Of a DNA stretch of 64,000 bases, positions 12,568 to 24,048 are shown piece after piece. Location of the stretch: positions 86,318,543-86,382,542 of the forward strand of contig NC_083346.1 in assembly GCF_019175385.1 (NCBI RefSeq). Reading direction: 5' to 3'. Every line of letters starts with the position of its first letter. Position 1 is the first letter of the stretch. Source of the stretch: Lycium barbarum (Eukaryota > Streptophyta > Magnoliopsida > Solanales > Solanaceae). Position numbers and translations under genes: made by a program. A model generated the notes under the pieces. It was not told the origin of the DNA, did no database searches, and was given only the letters and a program-made list of their open reading frames with translations.

Positions 12568-12976
12568 TAGGAAAAAGCTCTATATGATACGCGATTTGTT
12601 GGTGGAATACGAGTAAGGACTTTATTTGCCCAAGCCCCTTGCTTGAAGTACTATCGCACTTTCAGTGGTACTGAGACTGTCCCTACCACTACCCTTGATC
12701 AAGCTGGTTTACAAGAGTTCTAGCCTTCTCAAATTACGAGAACAGATTTGGGATGAGTGGATAGGACAGGGTGGTGGATGACGTAAAGGAAAGGAAGGCC
12801 CATCTCGTGCCTAATTGATGATAAGCCTACCAACTTCCTGGAAAAATGCCTACGGTTAAAAACCACTGACATGTCAAGATCCAAATTCGAATTGGTTCCT
12901 GGTCCTGGTCAGAGACCACTGTGTTCGCGCCGGCGGTCTAACAAAGAGGCGAAGTAGTGGTATCTTTCTTTCTGAT
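12568..12976. other. Unrelated 409-bp segment inserted in the E1 5' LTR
   Basis: It is absent from the other E1 LTR, where 'gcgtcaccactgtaacgtcc' runs through. It has no terminal repeats and no clear target duplication, and its base composition is more even than its surroundings. This looks like filler DNA captured during break repair. The style suggests organellar, possibly mitochondrial, DNA, but I cannot confirm that. Confidence 0.5.
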
Positions 12977-13174
12977 GTAGCGTCCACGTGACCGCTGTAG
13001 CGCTTTGGATTTATTTATTTGCTCACACTTCTATTGCTTACGCGATGCGCATGACGATCTTGGTTTGGCTTGAAAGGTTTTCAAGATGCAGGAAGGTGGA
13101 GACATCGTTAAACCCCATAGTTGTCACCTTCCTTATAATTTCACAGTAATGAAGAAATGGGTCGTTACAAAATC

Positions 13175-15486
13175 CTTTCTCATTTTCACACATTACAAGG
13201 ACTATGTGGTTGATTCTACTCAGCTCATCCTCTACTCTTCATGTTAATCTGATTCCTTGTGGATTAAGGATTAGATGTCATCTGCCTCCATTATTCTTCC
13301 ATACCGTGACTTTAGATGTTCATAGAGGGTTTTCTAATAGGATCAATTATAGAGGTCTTTTATATCAGCTTCAAGAATATTGCATGCCTCATCCTTAAGA
13401 ATCAAGTTCTCAGTGAATTTACTTGGGAGGGTAGATCCTGATTTCTTTTTCTTATATATATATTGTGTTGCTGCCTTATTTTCGGAACCTATTTCAACCT
13501 GACCAATATTTGTTTTCCAATGAGCCAGGATACTTCATTTTCGGTTTCCAGTTTTTTTGCCGATTTTCTCGATTTCTGATGTAGGCATCGGGAGGCTTGG
13601 CCTGTCAACACTTTGGTTTTTGGAATAAAGCTTTGATATGTCTTGTGGAAGTTGTCTTTATGTTTCCCGTATATGCACTAGGGAATGGAACTTTGGGAAC
13701 TAATACATTCCATGCTCCATTTTTATAGGTTATTGGTAGCAAGACTAGTTTATTAATGCTTTGTCATGTGTTGAGGCCTCTTCACATGATCTATATTCTT
13801 CCTACCACATGCTTTCATGTTTTCTTAAAGATGAGTTTTAGGAAGCTATTCAAAGTTGGGTTCCCTTAGGTGAGAGTCAGATATTCCTCTGTATTTGATA
13901 TGAAGAGCTAGGATTTTCTTTTCTCACTATTTCAACGTACTAATGACATCTCTAGATTGCCTTGGTTTTGACTCTGCATATATCTTTAATGTGTATAAAA
14001 CTTTGACAATAGAAACATTGGATCTTGGGAGATATATCTCCTTAGGTAGTTTCTTTGACATTGTACCTTCGCCCCTAATACGTTGTGTTATGTTGCACAC
14101 CCTACTTTCTATCCTAATCAATTCACCTATAGGATAGAACACGTTACTCTACCTCTTCCAAGCTAGCGTTTGCGGAATTGCAAAGAACAGTAAAGTAAGG
14201 ACACAACAATTTTACGAGGAAATCACCCGGCTCGTAAGGGTGAAAAACCACGACCTACACCTCTGTAGGATTTGTTCTACTACAACTGTGTGCCTTTACA
14301 AATTCAAGTTACAAACTCTATAACCTCATAACTAAACTCTAATTCCCATCTCACTAATCTTCCTAGACTAGTAGGACCCGTTCAAGTTATCAAAACTTTA
14401 AAATGTATTTGACTAACAATTTGTACCAACAATTTATGCTTCCAGTAAAGTAGATAAAGATATAACGCAATAAACAACCTAATACACAAATCTAGGCTCA
14501 AGAATTGTAAAACATAAACTCTATAGACTAGCTTCTTTAATTTTCTTCGTAGTATCAGGTGGCATTTTTGGAATCAGAACACTCAATATAGCATTGACTG
14601 TAGTCACTCAATATTCTGATTCCTCTTTTTGTGAATGTGCAAACTTTCTTCAACGCTTGACTTGAATATTTATAGCTCTAGGTTTGCCTCAAGTCGGCTG
14701 AACTCAATCCTTACTAGGTAAGGCAATTACGAGAGTTAGGGTTTGAGTTGATTGGGATTCTTGCTTTCGATACGGCTTCAGTGTCTTTGTTGAAGTCTGA
14801 AGTTTCTTAATAAATATGGTAAGAAATACTATAAAACTATCCACCAAGTGTATACCATAAAACACAAATCATACTCTTATTAGGATTGTGAGATGGAACA
14901 TGTTCTTGGACCTGGTCCAAGCACCTTGTTCTTTTGCCTCTGAATCTTCTCACTGTATGAGATGGAACATGCTCTGGGACTTAATGCAATAAACTCCATC
15001 TTCATTAGGATGAGCTGAATCACACATCCTGCTTCCCTCTATCTTTTTTATCTTTGTCTGCATCAGGACCCTTCTGCCCTTACACGCATCTTTCCCTTGT
15101 CTTTTGTATTTGCACACCTTTGCATATCTGAACTCTGAAGAATATGGTTAATTCCTTGCATATAGGATGAAACATCTTTATAAACCTGGTCCATCTACCT
15201 TTGTCTTCCTCTAATCTATTCACTACAGTTGTTTCTATGTTGAAATATGTTTGAAGACCGTGTTCATGTGTTTTATTTGTCTATAACTCTCTTGAGTAGA
15301 TCATGTCCCGAGACCTGGTTCACCCATCTTGTTCATCAGTTCTGTCCATCAGTTTTTCTGTGTCTAGTTCATTTGTTGTATCCCATCCATTTGTCTCTAA
15401 AGCTGGTTTACTATCCTTGTTCATTACTTTGTCAATCATCAAGCATACATTCTTATATCAACAAATTCCCCCTTTTTGATGATAAC
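13175..15486 (-). other. Right half of the sequence split by E1; Copia-type 3' end
   Basis: The sequence continues 1647-3599 across the E1 insertion. It is AT-rich, has no credible gene, and has 'gatggaacatg..ggacctggt' phrases near 14890, 14960 and 15165. At 15466-15486 the minus strand reads GTTATCATCAAAAAGGGGGAA, the usual polypurine-tract context of Copia elements, so sequence to its left would be the 3' LTR and sequence to its right the end of the internal region. 14150-14330 (with a 'ggaaatcacccggctcgtaa' phrase) looks like a separate unclassified repeat. Confidence 0.4.
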
Positions 15487-16264
15487 AAACTCATGTCTTT
15501 GAAACAAATAATGTAACCTATTCCAAATGTCTCATAGCCAAGAAAATGAACATGTTAACCCAACACAATCTATACTATTTGGAGTAAACCAGGTTAGTGT
15601 GTATGAGTCAGAAAGCATAAAAATGCAGTAATCTTCCCCATTTTGGCATCATTAAAATGTCATCTCAGATTATAGTAAGTAATATTTTACAATATTAAAC
15701 TCAAGGCCACTGAGGCTATCACATATACACAAGATAATAGAGTCAGTCACCCATTGAAGTAAGAAAAACATTTGTATCACACAAATAAAGCATAGTTTCG
15801 TAAGAACAAGCAATAGTTTTTTTTTCATTAACTTCTACAAGTAAATTTACAGTACCTTAGTTACAACAATACAAACAGATTATTCCACAAAACCTGATCA
15901 CTTTGCTAGGGGCTGTGACCTGACTGGATGGTGGGATCTAAGGCTAATTTCAAGAAATCCTAATTAGGAGGAGTCGAATGATTATATGGGTGTTACTGTT
16001 CACTTTTACATAGGTGCACAAAATCTACTAAGAGGTTGTGGACTCTATTCAGATTTTATAATTTTAGAGTCGCCACCTAAATTTATGAAGGAAAATTCAA
16101 AAATTGAGATAAAGGGTTTGTTATGACCCTCCCAGCCATTATGGGGAAAACTAGGATCACCCTACCAAATAGAATTTTCCCAAGGATAGCACGAGCTATT
16201 AAAAACTCAATTATGTAAGTCTAAGAACTGAAAACTTGACTTGTTTGTGATTGTTGTCTGATTG
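15487..16264. other. Non-coding remnant, probably retrotransposon
   Basis: Up to about 15900 the sequence could be the degraded 3' end of the Copia internal region on the minus strand. A 'tagagtcgccacctaa' phrase at about 16068 is a common plant LTR-element motif. Its usual partner ('gaaaggttttaagcaccct') appears at about 17362, on the far side of S1, so S1 seems to have landed in this older repeat. No gene is supported. Confidence 0.35.
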
Positions 16265-17290
16265 TGTTGAGCCCATCGGGGGGTGACGTAGGAAATTAGA
16301 ACTTCGTTGGGAATTCCGTGGCCACGTTTGAGTCCGTATTTTATGTTTATATCTATGTGCATGTTTTGTTTGTGTTTGTGAGGCCTCGAATAAAATGTTG
16401 GGGGGTAGAGTTGAAAACTGGAAAAATTGTGAGCTTACTTCATTGGTACCTCTGCGACGGGGGATGTACCGCTGCGATGGGACCTCTACAACGGTTATCC
16501 TCTCGCCGCTGCAGATAGGTGGGAATTGGGGTGTCCCCTATGGCGAACAGGTGGGAATTGGGGTATCCCATATGGCGAACAGGTGGGAATTGGGGTCGGA
16601 CTGCCATAGCGGGGCCGCTACAACGGGTCCAGGCTGGCCATACCGGAGGAAAGGTTTGGTGTGAACCGCTATAGTGGGTACTTGTCCGTTATAGCGAAAC
16701 CGCTACAGCGACGATTTGATCGTCGCTGCGGTCGACAGGAACATAATGTCAGTTTTTAAACACTTGGTTCCAAATTCTTTATTCATAAAACTCCAAAACA
16801 TTTCCCCACAAGCACCTCTGGTGAAATTCCAAGCTAGGGCAAGAATATCCTTGAGAGGTAAGTCTCAACCATTCCTTCCATCATTATGTTATCATCTTCA
16901 TGAAATCATCCCTTTTATGGGTCACCAATGGTGAATTAGGGTGAGCTTCTATACATACCAGGCCGCCCAAAGATCTTCTTTTATGATGTATATTTCTATT
17001 CCAGACATTGTTGGTCATTTATGTAGACAACTTACATTCCTTAGACATGTTTTGGATTAGAGTCCTTGTACGGTAGCTTTCGGATTTTGGGGTTGTAATA
17101 ATTAGAACTTCCGCATTTATTTCCTTATTTTATGGCATGACTAAATTTTGATTTAGCTTGTGCTTGAATGGTTAATAACTGATTGAATTGGTTAATATAA
17201 ATATGGACTTGAACGAGTAGATGGTTGGACGTGTTGGTCCGCCCAGTAGGAGTGGTGTGGGTGCAAGTCATGGCAGGTTCGGTCGTGATA
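16265..17290 (+). mobile_element. S1: solo LTR (about 1.03 kb) of the E1-like superfamily
   Basis: It starts TGTTGAGCCC and ends ..GGTCGTGATA. A palindrome zone (about 16440-16730) is followed by AT-rich promoter-like sequence. The end has a CGCCCA/TGGGTG hairpin in the same place as in E1 and the 1402-1646 tail. The left flank is GATTG and the right flank begins AGGATTT, so the target duplication is imperfect and the right border is uncertain by a few bases. No primer site or internal region follows. Confidence 0.6.
16440..16730 (+). promoter_or_regulatory. Palindrome zone of S1
   Basis: Many CCGCTAYAGCGG-like units are present. The best hairpin is CAGCGACGAT/ATCGTCGCTG (16706-16715 and 16719-16728), with perfect 10-bp arms and a 3-nt loop. 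An AT-rich TATA-like stretch (TTTTTAAAC, about 16752) follows immediately. Confidence 0.6.
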
Positions 17291-17798
17291 AGGATTTATT
17301 CAAACAAGAGAAAAGTCCTTAAAACAATAGTTCGAGGCACGGGTTCTGGTGATCCCCTAGGAAAGGTTTTAAGCACCCTAGTATTAAGGATCTGTAGAAT
17401 ACGGTTGACCTTCGAGGTTTAATGTGTGATTAATTATGATTATTTGCTAAAATGTTTCTTTCTTGAAAAAATTGTGATGTTAAAATCACAACTCCATCTT
17501 TTTGGCAAAACATTTTTAAGGAAAAAGGGTTGGTTTCTTTTTTGGAAAAATATAATATGGGGGTAATAATTGCTTCATTTTCAGACCAAAACACACTTAA
17601 GAATTTCTCTTAAGTAGAGTTTCTATTAATTTGGTCCAATATTATGATTTTGTCTCTTATATGTTGTTTTACATATGCATTGGAAATAATGGAGTATATC
17701 TCCTTTTGAAAATATAGCATAGCTCTTATACATATACATAAAGAGACTTTTACTTATTATATTTTTTCCATCTTTTATCTCACTTGGGTCAACCATAT
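17291..17798. other. Older repeat remnant between S1 and E2
   Basis: It begins with the 'gcacgggttctgg..ggaaaggttttaagcacc' stretch (about 17337-17378) typical of an old plant LTR element. From about 17430 the sequence is AT-rich without recognisable features. It ends with CATAT, E2's target site (17794-17798). Confidence 0.35.
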
Positions 17799-18189
17799 TG
17801 TTACACCTCATAGTTTCATCCGTTGAGATTCGTTAGGTGCCAGTTGTCCTAATCGTGGAAACTAGGGTTATCTTCTAGGATATATGATATTATATTTCCT
17901 ATATTATGGTAATGGGGGTTTAAGCTCATAAAATAAGCAACGGAAGGATTTGAGAACAAGCAAATTAAGGAATTGAGTTTGTTGGAACTGTGCGAAAACT
18001 TGGCAAAAGTTTTGGACAAGACTTTGGTCCAACTTGGGAAAGATATATCTCCTAGAATATGAGGAGTTTTGGTGTGTTTCTTTTATCCAAATTGAAGTTC
18101 ATTCACTCTAGTTTCCAACGCAACAAACCGTTCGTCAATGTGACATCGGAGTAAAAAGTTATGGGTGTTTTAAGACAGACTGCTCGAGC

Positions 18190-18345
18190 AGAACATTTTG
18201 ACGAACCAGTTTGACGGACCGCCGAAATTTCTGCGGCTCATCAAATGTATCTTTTCAGCGTAAAAGAGTCACAATGTGCCATGTTTGGCTGGCAATTTGA
18301 CGAAACACTTTGACGGCCCGTCAAAGTGGGCGCAGGATTGCCCGA
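18190..18345 (+). promoter_or_regulatory. Palindrome zone and TATA-like box, E2 5' LTR
   Basis: Repeated TTTGACGG-type cores are present. The best is CTTTGACGG-C-CCGTCAAAG (18308-18326), with perfect 9-bp arms. The TATA-like TTTATATAT begins 19 bp after the zone, at 18364. The whole zone is missing from the 3' LTR. Confidence 0.65.
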
Positions 18346-18603
18346 CGGGATTTTAAGTTATGCTTTATATATTTCATTTCACTTCATTTGGACATTTTAT
18401 TTTCTCAAATCAAATCCTAGAGCTCTCCAAAAACCCTTTCTTCAACTTCATAAACTAATCTAAGCCAAATCCAAGAGAATTAAGAGATTCAAATGCTAAG
18501 AAGCTTGCTAGGGCTTGGGGAACTCAAGTTTTCCTTGGGTATTGATGTTAGGTTGTTTCACTTTGGTGGAGTAAGTTTATCCAAGATTTGTTCTTGTGTG
18601 ATT

Positions 18604-18611
18604 AAGGTAAG
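18604..18611 (+). promoter_or_regulatory. Candidate splice donor AAG|GTAAG, E2 leader
   Basis: This is a consensus plant 5' splice site about 240 bp after the TATA-like box, and it is conserved at the same place in E3, E4, E5 and S2. It could pair with the acceptor ending at 20376, removing about 1.77 kb. Confidence 0.5.
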
Positions 18612-20173
18612 ATTTCACATCTTTTACATATGGTTAAGGTTGTTTGATTGTTATTCCATGTGGGTCAAGGAAGAAAAGTGGAAATTGAGTTCAAGTATGA
18701 ACTTGGAGATATTATGAGCTATAGGTCAACTTGAATTGACATTATTGTCATGTCAGGAGTATAATCTTGTTGTGGATGTTATAGGTGATGTTGAGGAAAT
18801 ATTGTATGTAAGCATATATGGTGTTGTGTTGTAGCCATTGTTATGAATGATCATGAAAAGGAGTTTTGGGATTAGATTATGCTTAACTTGAATGAAATCT
18901 CTTGATTTTGGTATTGTTGATAATGTCATTATTGATTGAGAGTTATTTTGGAATTTGGTTGAAGTAGATGAAATAGGTGAAATGCTGCCCAATTTTTGAT
19001 AGCTTACGAATTATACTCGTTTGAACTTAAGGGTTCCTTTGAAGCCTAACCTTGGTATGAACCATCTTAAAGGTAGATTTCTCGGGCTTTGGAGAACGAT
19101 AAGTAGTTAAGAAGACATAAAGGTATGTAAGGCTAACCCTTCTTTCTTAAGGCATGATCCCATTGATGTATACCTTTATGTGAAATCCATAGTATCTTCA
19201 ATGATGATATCATTCCTAGAATCACTAATGCTCATGATTCTTAATATTATCACGATACCATTAGTCTTATTCAATGATAGTTGATCCTCCAAGGAAGGAT
19301 ATAATAAAAATGATTATGCTGATGAAGATGTTAAGGATACTTATGTACTCCTATATATATATATAGACTAGTAGGAACACCAAGGTTAGATGGCATTGTA
19401 TGATACCGATCGTACGCGCACCACTGCAGTTGGGTACGGATGACACTAAGCCTCGGTAGGGTCAGGTATGTATAATACCGAACCTCTATGGTCGGGTATG
19501 ATACTACTATATGTATAAATGAATGAAATGGAAGTCTCCCATTGGACAGAGGGTAAGTAAATATGATGAACATCGCTAAAGATATAAATGGCTCTTTCAT
19601 TCCATGACTTTTCTATCTTATGTTATTTCTCATGCTTCCATTATGTTTTTTATTATACTTTACATACTTAGTACATTATTCGTACTAACGTTCTTTTATT
19701 TATGGACGCCGCGTCATGCCCGCAGATAGACAGGGAGATAGACTTGACCCATAGACTGCTTGTGGAAAGATTGCATAGAGGAGCTCCATTTGATTCGGAG
19801 CTGCAGCTGTTGGTACTATTCTTTTGTGTATATGTATGGGCATGGCGGGGCCCTGTCCCGTCCTTATGATGGTATTCATACTCTTCTTATAGGATCGTAG
19901 ATAGTCATGTATAGTAGATGTCTTTTGCCTGTCGGCTCACGTTTTGGTATACTATTTTGTTAGCCTTGTCGGCTTGTGTATATATGTAACGGCTTAGTTG
20001 TTGACGTTGATGTATAAAGGTGTTTTAGCCGTTGAAAATGCCATTTTCGAGGCATAGAATTGTTAAGAGGCCTTGTGGTTCACCTAGAGATGAATGTGAA
20101 TGTACGATGAGAGGTCCTCGGTGGGTTAGCCCCGGGTTCCCTTCATGGCCCTCCAGTTGGACCGTGACAAAAG

Positions 20174-20187
20174 TGGTATCAGTGCAG
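20174..20187 (+). promoter_or_regulatory. E2 primer binding site, decayed
   Basis: It reads TGGTATCAGTGCAG, 4 bp after the LTR. One A-to-T change separates the first 12 bases from the initiator-Met consensus TGGTATCAGAGC. Confidence 0.85.
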
Positions 20188-20230
20188 TTTCGTCCTAGTG
20201 TGCTTCTACGAGCCGTGTCCAGTAGAGTCT

Positions 20231-20266
20231 TGTTTATGGATGTGTTGCGCGCCACACTTATAAACA
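20231..20266 (+). promoter_or_regulatory. Leader stem-loop with GCGCGC loop (E2)
   Basis: Outer arms TGTTTAT (20231-20237) and ATAAACA (20260-20266) pair perfectly and can be extended outward by three pairs. The inner arms TGTG/CACA close an 8-nt loop TT-GCGCGC. The loop hexamer is a palindrome. The stem-loop starts 57 nt after the primer site starts. Confidence 0.6.
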
Positions 20267-20360
20267 GGAGGCTGTGGGAATTTTAGGAATAAATAACCTA
20301 CTTTCTTCATAAGATCGTGTGATAGGGCCATGATATAAGGATTTCTTTTCCTTTAACCGT

Positions 20361-21707
20361 GTGTTATGTATTTCAGAAATTCCTGTAAATACGAAAGCTA
20401 CGGCAGCCCAAAAGCGCAAGACAGTGGCAGAAACTGAAAGAGTACCGCCAATGGTTATAGAGGATGGTGAGTCTCAGAATGCGATTCAATCTCAGTCCTC
20501 TCACTCATTTCCTATTTCGAAGGAGCATAAGGGAGCCTCATTCCCAGCACCAGCACCCTCAGCTCCTCCACCAGAGGCTTCGGGCCAAGAGATAAAAGAG
20601 GCCATTCAATTGTTGACTCAATTGGTTGCCGCTCAGGCCCAACGACAAGGTATGGGTCATAGTGATAGGGTGGTTAGTGCAAGAGGCCGTGATTTTATTA
20701 GCTTGAACCCTCCGGAGTTCTTCGGGTCAAAGCCGAATGAGGACCCTCAAAACTTTATTGATGGAATGTTGAGGACACTTCGGTTAATGCATGCTTCTGA
20801 CGTTGAATCGGTGGAGTTAGCATCGCATAGGTTGTGGGATGTTACGGTTCATTGTTATACGGTGTGGTTGTCTTCTAGGGGAGTTAATGCACCGCCCCCG
20901 GTATGTCAAGAATTTGTTGATGCTTTCCTTCGACATTACTTGCCCCTAGAGGTTCGGTGGGCTAGAGCCGACAAGTTCTTGAATCTTAGTCAAGAAAGTA
21001 TGAGTGCCTTAGAGTATAGTCTCCGCTTCAATTCTTTGGCTAGGTATGCTCCGGCCATGGTAGCGGATATGGGTGATCGAGTGCACCGATTTGTGAGTGG
21101 CTTAGGGTCACATTTGATGGATAAGTACTTGACTGTGTCCCTTCAGGACAATATGGATAGTTCTCGCATTCAAGCCCATGCCTAGAATTTGGAGGAAAGC
21201 CAACAACCGGAAAAAGGTAAGCGTGAGCTTGAGAGAGGTTATCACAAGGGGGCTAGATCTTCGGGTCCGATTGGTGTGTTTAGAGGAAGGCAAAGACAGC
21301 AATTTTCTAGGCATTCATGCCATTCCATAAGTAGTGCGCCTACACAGTTTACAGGCCAGAAATTTGATAGCTCCACTCACTCCAGGCCGAGTTAGAGTTT
21401 TAGGGCTTCAGGTTCTCATTTCAGAGGCAACACGGGTCAAGTAAGGCAACCCATGACACGATGTTCTCAGTGTGGGAAGTTACATTGGGGTCAGTGTCGA
21501 TTAGGCTCAGATGTTTGCTATACATGTAGTCGGCCAGGCCATATCATGTGTGACTGCCCCTCGATTAGTGGTAGAGGTAGGGTCCAACCCTTAGGTTCAA
21601 CAGCTAGGTCTTCATCATCTATACGCCCTCCAGGGCAAGGTTCATAGATGCCAGTCAGCCATGGTAGAGGTAGAGAAGGAGCTCCCAGTTCTAGTAGGCC
21701 TCAGCAC
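20361..21707 (+). pseudogene. gag: E2 gag (capsid and nucleocapsid), broken
   Basis: Gag coats the element RNA and forms the virus-like particle. The open frame runs from 20361 (a GTG; the codon equivalent to the ATG of E3/E5 reads ATT, so the true start is lost) to a stop at 21183-21185. It includes 'NPPEFFGSKPNEDPQNFIDGM' and the retrotransposon gag core 'VESVELASHRLWDV..RHYLPLEVR..FNSLARYAP'. Decoding resumes after the stop through a basic linker, with another stop at about 21395, to two knuckle-like motifs: CSQCGKLHWGQC (about 21462) and an intact C-x2-C-x4-H-x4-C (CYTCSRPGHIMCDC, about 21517-21558). E3 interrupts the gene at 21708, and protease follows at 32695. Confidence 0.85.
20371..20376 (+). 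promoter_or_regulatory. Candidate splice acceptor before E2 gag
   Basis: A TTTCAG ends directly before the conserved gag N-terminus. The equivalent CAG sits 2 bases before the gag ATG in E3 and E5. Confidence 0.45.
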
Positions 21708-22265
21708 TGTTATAATCCGTAATTTTGCACATTCGGATAAATTGAAATAATTATGACTAATAAGAGATAAGGCAACATTTTGATCTTATTTAATATATAT
21801 GTCATTTATGAAAAATATTGATGCGGAAATATCGAGGAAGGCTAAGGGCAAAATTGGGATTTTGGAAATTAGTTTCGTGAATTACAAAATATTAACCATA
21901 AGAAGTTGGGCTTGGAAAATCAAAAAAAACAAAGAGGCCCAACATTTTGTGGGTGGCCGGCCATGGCAATAAAAAGGGCCCAAGCCCATGTAAAATTTAA
22001 ACCCATGTATTAAAAGGAAAAAGGGGCCACAAGTCATTCATAATTCAAGAACTTTCAAGAACAACAAAACTTGAGAGAGCACAAGAAAGGGGCCATTCGG
22101 CCGGAAAAAAAAGAGAGAAAAAAATTTGGAGGCCTTCCAACTTTGATCCAAAAATTTTAATTTTCTAGTATTCTTGCTAATTCCAAGCCCCTATTCAACG
22201 TAGTATAATTATTAAAGCGAGAAAACCACTTTTGTGACAAGTGCAAAATTCTATTCAAGTGGAAA

Positions 22266-22273
22266 AAGGTAAG
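22266..22273 (+). promoter_or_regulatory. Candidate splice donor AAG|GTAAG, E3 leader
   Basis: It lies about 260 bp after the TATA-like box at about 22008. With the acceptor ending at 24822 it would define an intron of 2554 bp (22269-24822) that removes primer site and leader stem-loop. Confidence 0.5.
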
Positions 22274-24048
22274 AATTTCATGTTCTTTTATATGTTATGA
22301 AAGGTTATAAATGTTGTAGTAAGTAAAATTGAATGGAAATCATGGAACTATTATATGTGTGTGTGTGGCCGTGTGGTATAGTTGGCGGAGGAAGATGAAC
22401 AAATTTTATTTAGTATGTTAATTGTGTTGATTGTGGCCTTGGTGATGTAAATGGAAGAATAATGGTTCAAGTTGACATGGAAATTGGTTGTAGGTTGTTG
22501 TAGGAAATTATGTGATTTTAATATGGTTTTTATGTAATTATGGAAGTGGAGTTGCTAAAGTGGAATTGTTGTTGTTGTTGATGAATTTGAAAGAAGAAAA
22601 TGTGTCGTCGTAGTTTCGTTGCATTTGTAGAAGTTTCGGGTGGAATATGGTGTTAGTGGGATTGTTTGAATATTGCACAAATTGTTTAAAGCGTTCTTGA
22701 ATTGTGTTCGAATGATCTTGGATTAGTAATGAATATGTGAGCTTTGATATTGGCTTGAAAATACGTAGTTGAATTGAATGTGACAAGCTATGTAGAGATA
22801 AAAGGTTACTAATGTTAGAATGCAATTTAAATTGATTCTTGATGTTATTAGTATGGTTGTTGGTATTGTTGGTATGGTTGTTGATGAATTTGGCCGAGTT
22901 AAATTCTCGGGGATGTTGAATTTACAGGGGAGATGCTGCCGATATTTCTGTAGACAAGTACTAGTTAGAATTGGCTTTCTAAGTACTTGTAGCTAATGTT
23001 TGGTAATTGATAACGCTATTGTAGATATTGGAGAGCCCGAGCCTTGATTCGAGATTTGGTTAGCGAGCGATCGAGGTATGTAAAGCCTACCTTTCCTTCC
23101 TTTGGCATGACCCTTTTGAAATGAACAAAAATGTATATGTATGCTTATAAAGAAAATCCTACTCTTAGAGCCACTAGGATGGCTAGCATCTTTGACTTCC
23201 ATAAGCTATTGCATATGGCTTGATACATATTTGTGATATTCGAAGACTCTAGTTGTTATGTTTTCGAATGTTGTTCGAAAGAAAATCGAGATGGCTAAAG
23301 TCTTTGATGAAAATTTTGGTACGTAAATATGGCCCAAAAGTCTCCATTTGATTTGATCCATAATGTTATTCGAAAGTTTCCTAATATGATTATTTGATCC
23401 ATAATGATGTTCGAAGGTTTTCTAATATGAATGATACTTGAACTTCCAAGTATGGCTTATGAAATGTTTTTCAGAAGGTTCTGTACTTCAAAAGCTCGTA
23501 ACTTTCTTATACTCACTCCGATTGACCCGAATCTTATTTTTGAGCCTTCAGATGTTGGTAAATATATTTGTCCATCGAGTTTTGAAATTTATTTATGTAC
23601 TTATATGCATATGGTTTCCTCACTACTCCGCTCGTGCATACTACTATGATATCGTTCGCCCGATCCCAGGCCGGTTTTGTGATCGTGCGCACTATGTCAT
23701 ATTCGGCAGTATGATGTGTTACGGTTTCCCGAGACCTCGCCATAGGGTCGGGTACCGCTTATATACGGCGTTATGATGTGATATGGCATATGATGTGTTT
23801 GATGCTGTGATATGTTATGATGATACGATATGTTCGGGGATTGTACGGAGATTTGAAACCTTCTGGAGTATGATGTGTTGTGGCGCCAGCGTCGAAGTGG
23901 CGACCACGTTCCTGAGCCCTATGCATGATTCTTATTTGCATTATTTATATTTTCAGCATAGGTTTTGATATACTAATTCTGTATCCATTTTTCTGTACTT
24001 CTCACTTCAGTTATGATTCGGATTATTGTACTTCATGCTTTACATACT

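Larger units (their letters stand above)
3605..13169 (-). mobile_element. E1: large non-autonomous LTR retrotransposon (LARD-like)
   Basis: Two long direct repeats (3605-6672 and 9623-13169) bound an internal region of about 2.95 kb. A perfect 5-bp target duplication AAATC flanks the whole (3600-3604 and 13170-13174). Orientation is minus: a perfect TGGTATCAGAGC primer site lies 3 bp inside the right-hand LTR, and the TTCG/CGAA hairpin that precedes the 3' LTR in the other elements lies by the left-hand LTR. No gag, protease, RT or integrase is present in sense. The one recognisable gene is antisense. Long LTRs and missing pol match the LARD class, which moves using proteins from other elements. 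No clear polypurine tract precedes the left LTR; an ATTGGTATCTGA sequence stands there instead. Confidence 0.85.
9623..13169 (-). repeat. E1 5' LTR (3547 bp)
   Basis: On the minus strand it starts TGTAACGACCC at 13169 and ends ..TTCTAACA at 9623. It aligns throughout with 3605-6672 but is longer, mainly because of about 409 bp of unrelated sequence at 12568-12976 and about 55 bp near 11906-11965. It carries the same tandem repeats (about 10780-11010 and 11110-11260), a palindrome zone (about 12445-12567, resuming at 12977) and a TATA-like TATTTAAG (12418-12425). Confidence 0.85.
17799..20169 (+). repeat. E2 5' LTR (2371 bp)
   Basis: It starts TGTTACACCTC and ends CCGTGACA. In order it holds the palindrome zone (18190-18345), TTTATATAT (18364-18372), a splice donor (18604-18611), a TAGTAC/GTACTA inverted repeat (19669-19687), a GTTC/GGAC hairpin (19690-19707) and a GGCGGG/CCCGTC hairpin (19844-19862). 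Confidence 0.92.

Noticed and set aside
13204..15516. Protein-coding genes at 13204-13398, 13943-14137 and 15247-15516
   Set aside because: Short AT-rich frames with no domains, inside sequence that looks like Copia LTR.
19669..19687. TAGTAC/GTACTA in E2 as proof of compensatory change
   Set aside because: Both changes are C-to-T at CAG/CTG sites and could be independent deaminations; the between-family stem differences are better evidence.
22538..22825. Asn/Ser-rich 95-residue minus-strand frame, repeated at 30606-30893
   Set aside because: The two copies are just the two E3 LTRs; low-complexity antisense translation of GTT/ATG-rich sequence.
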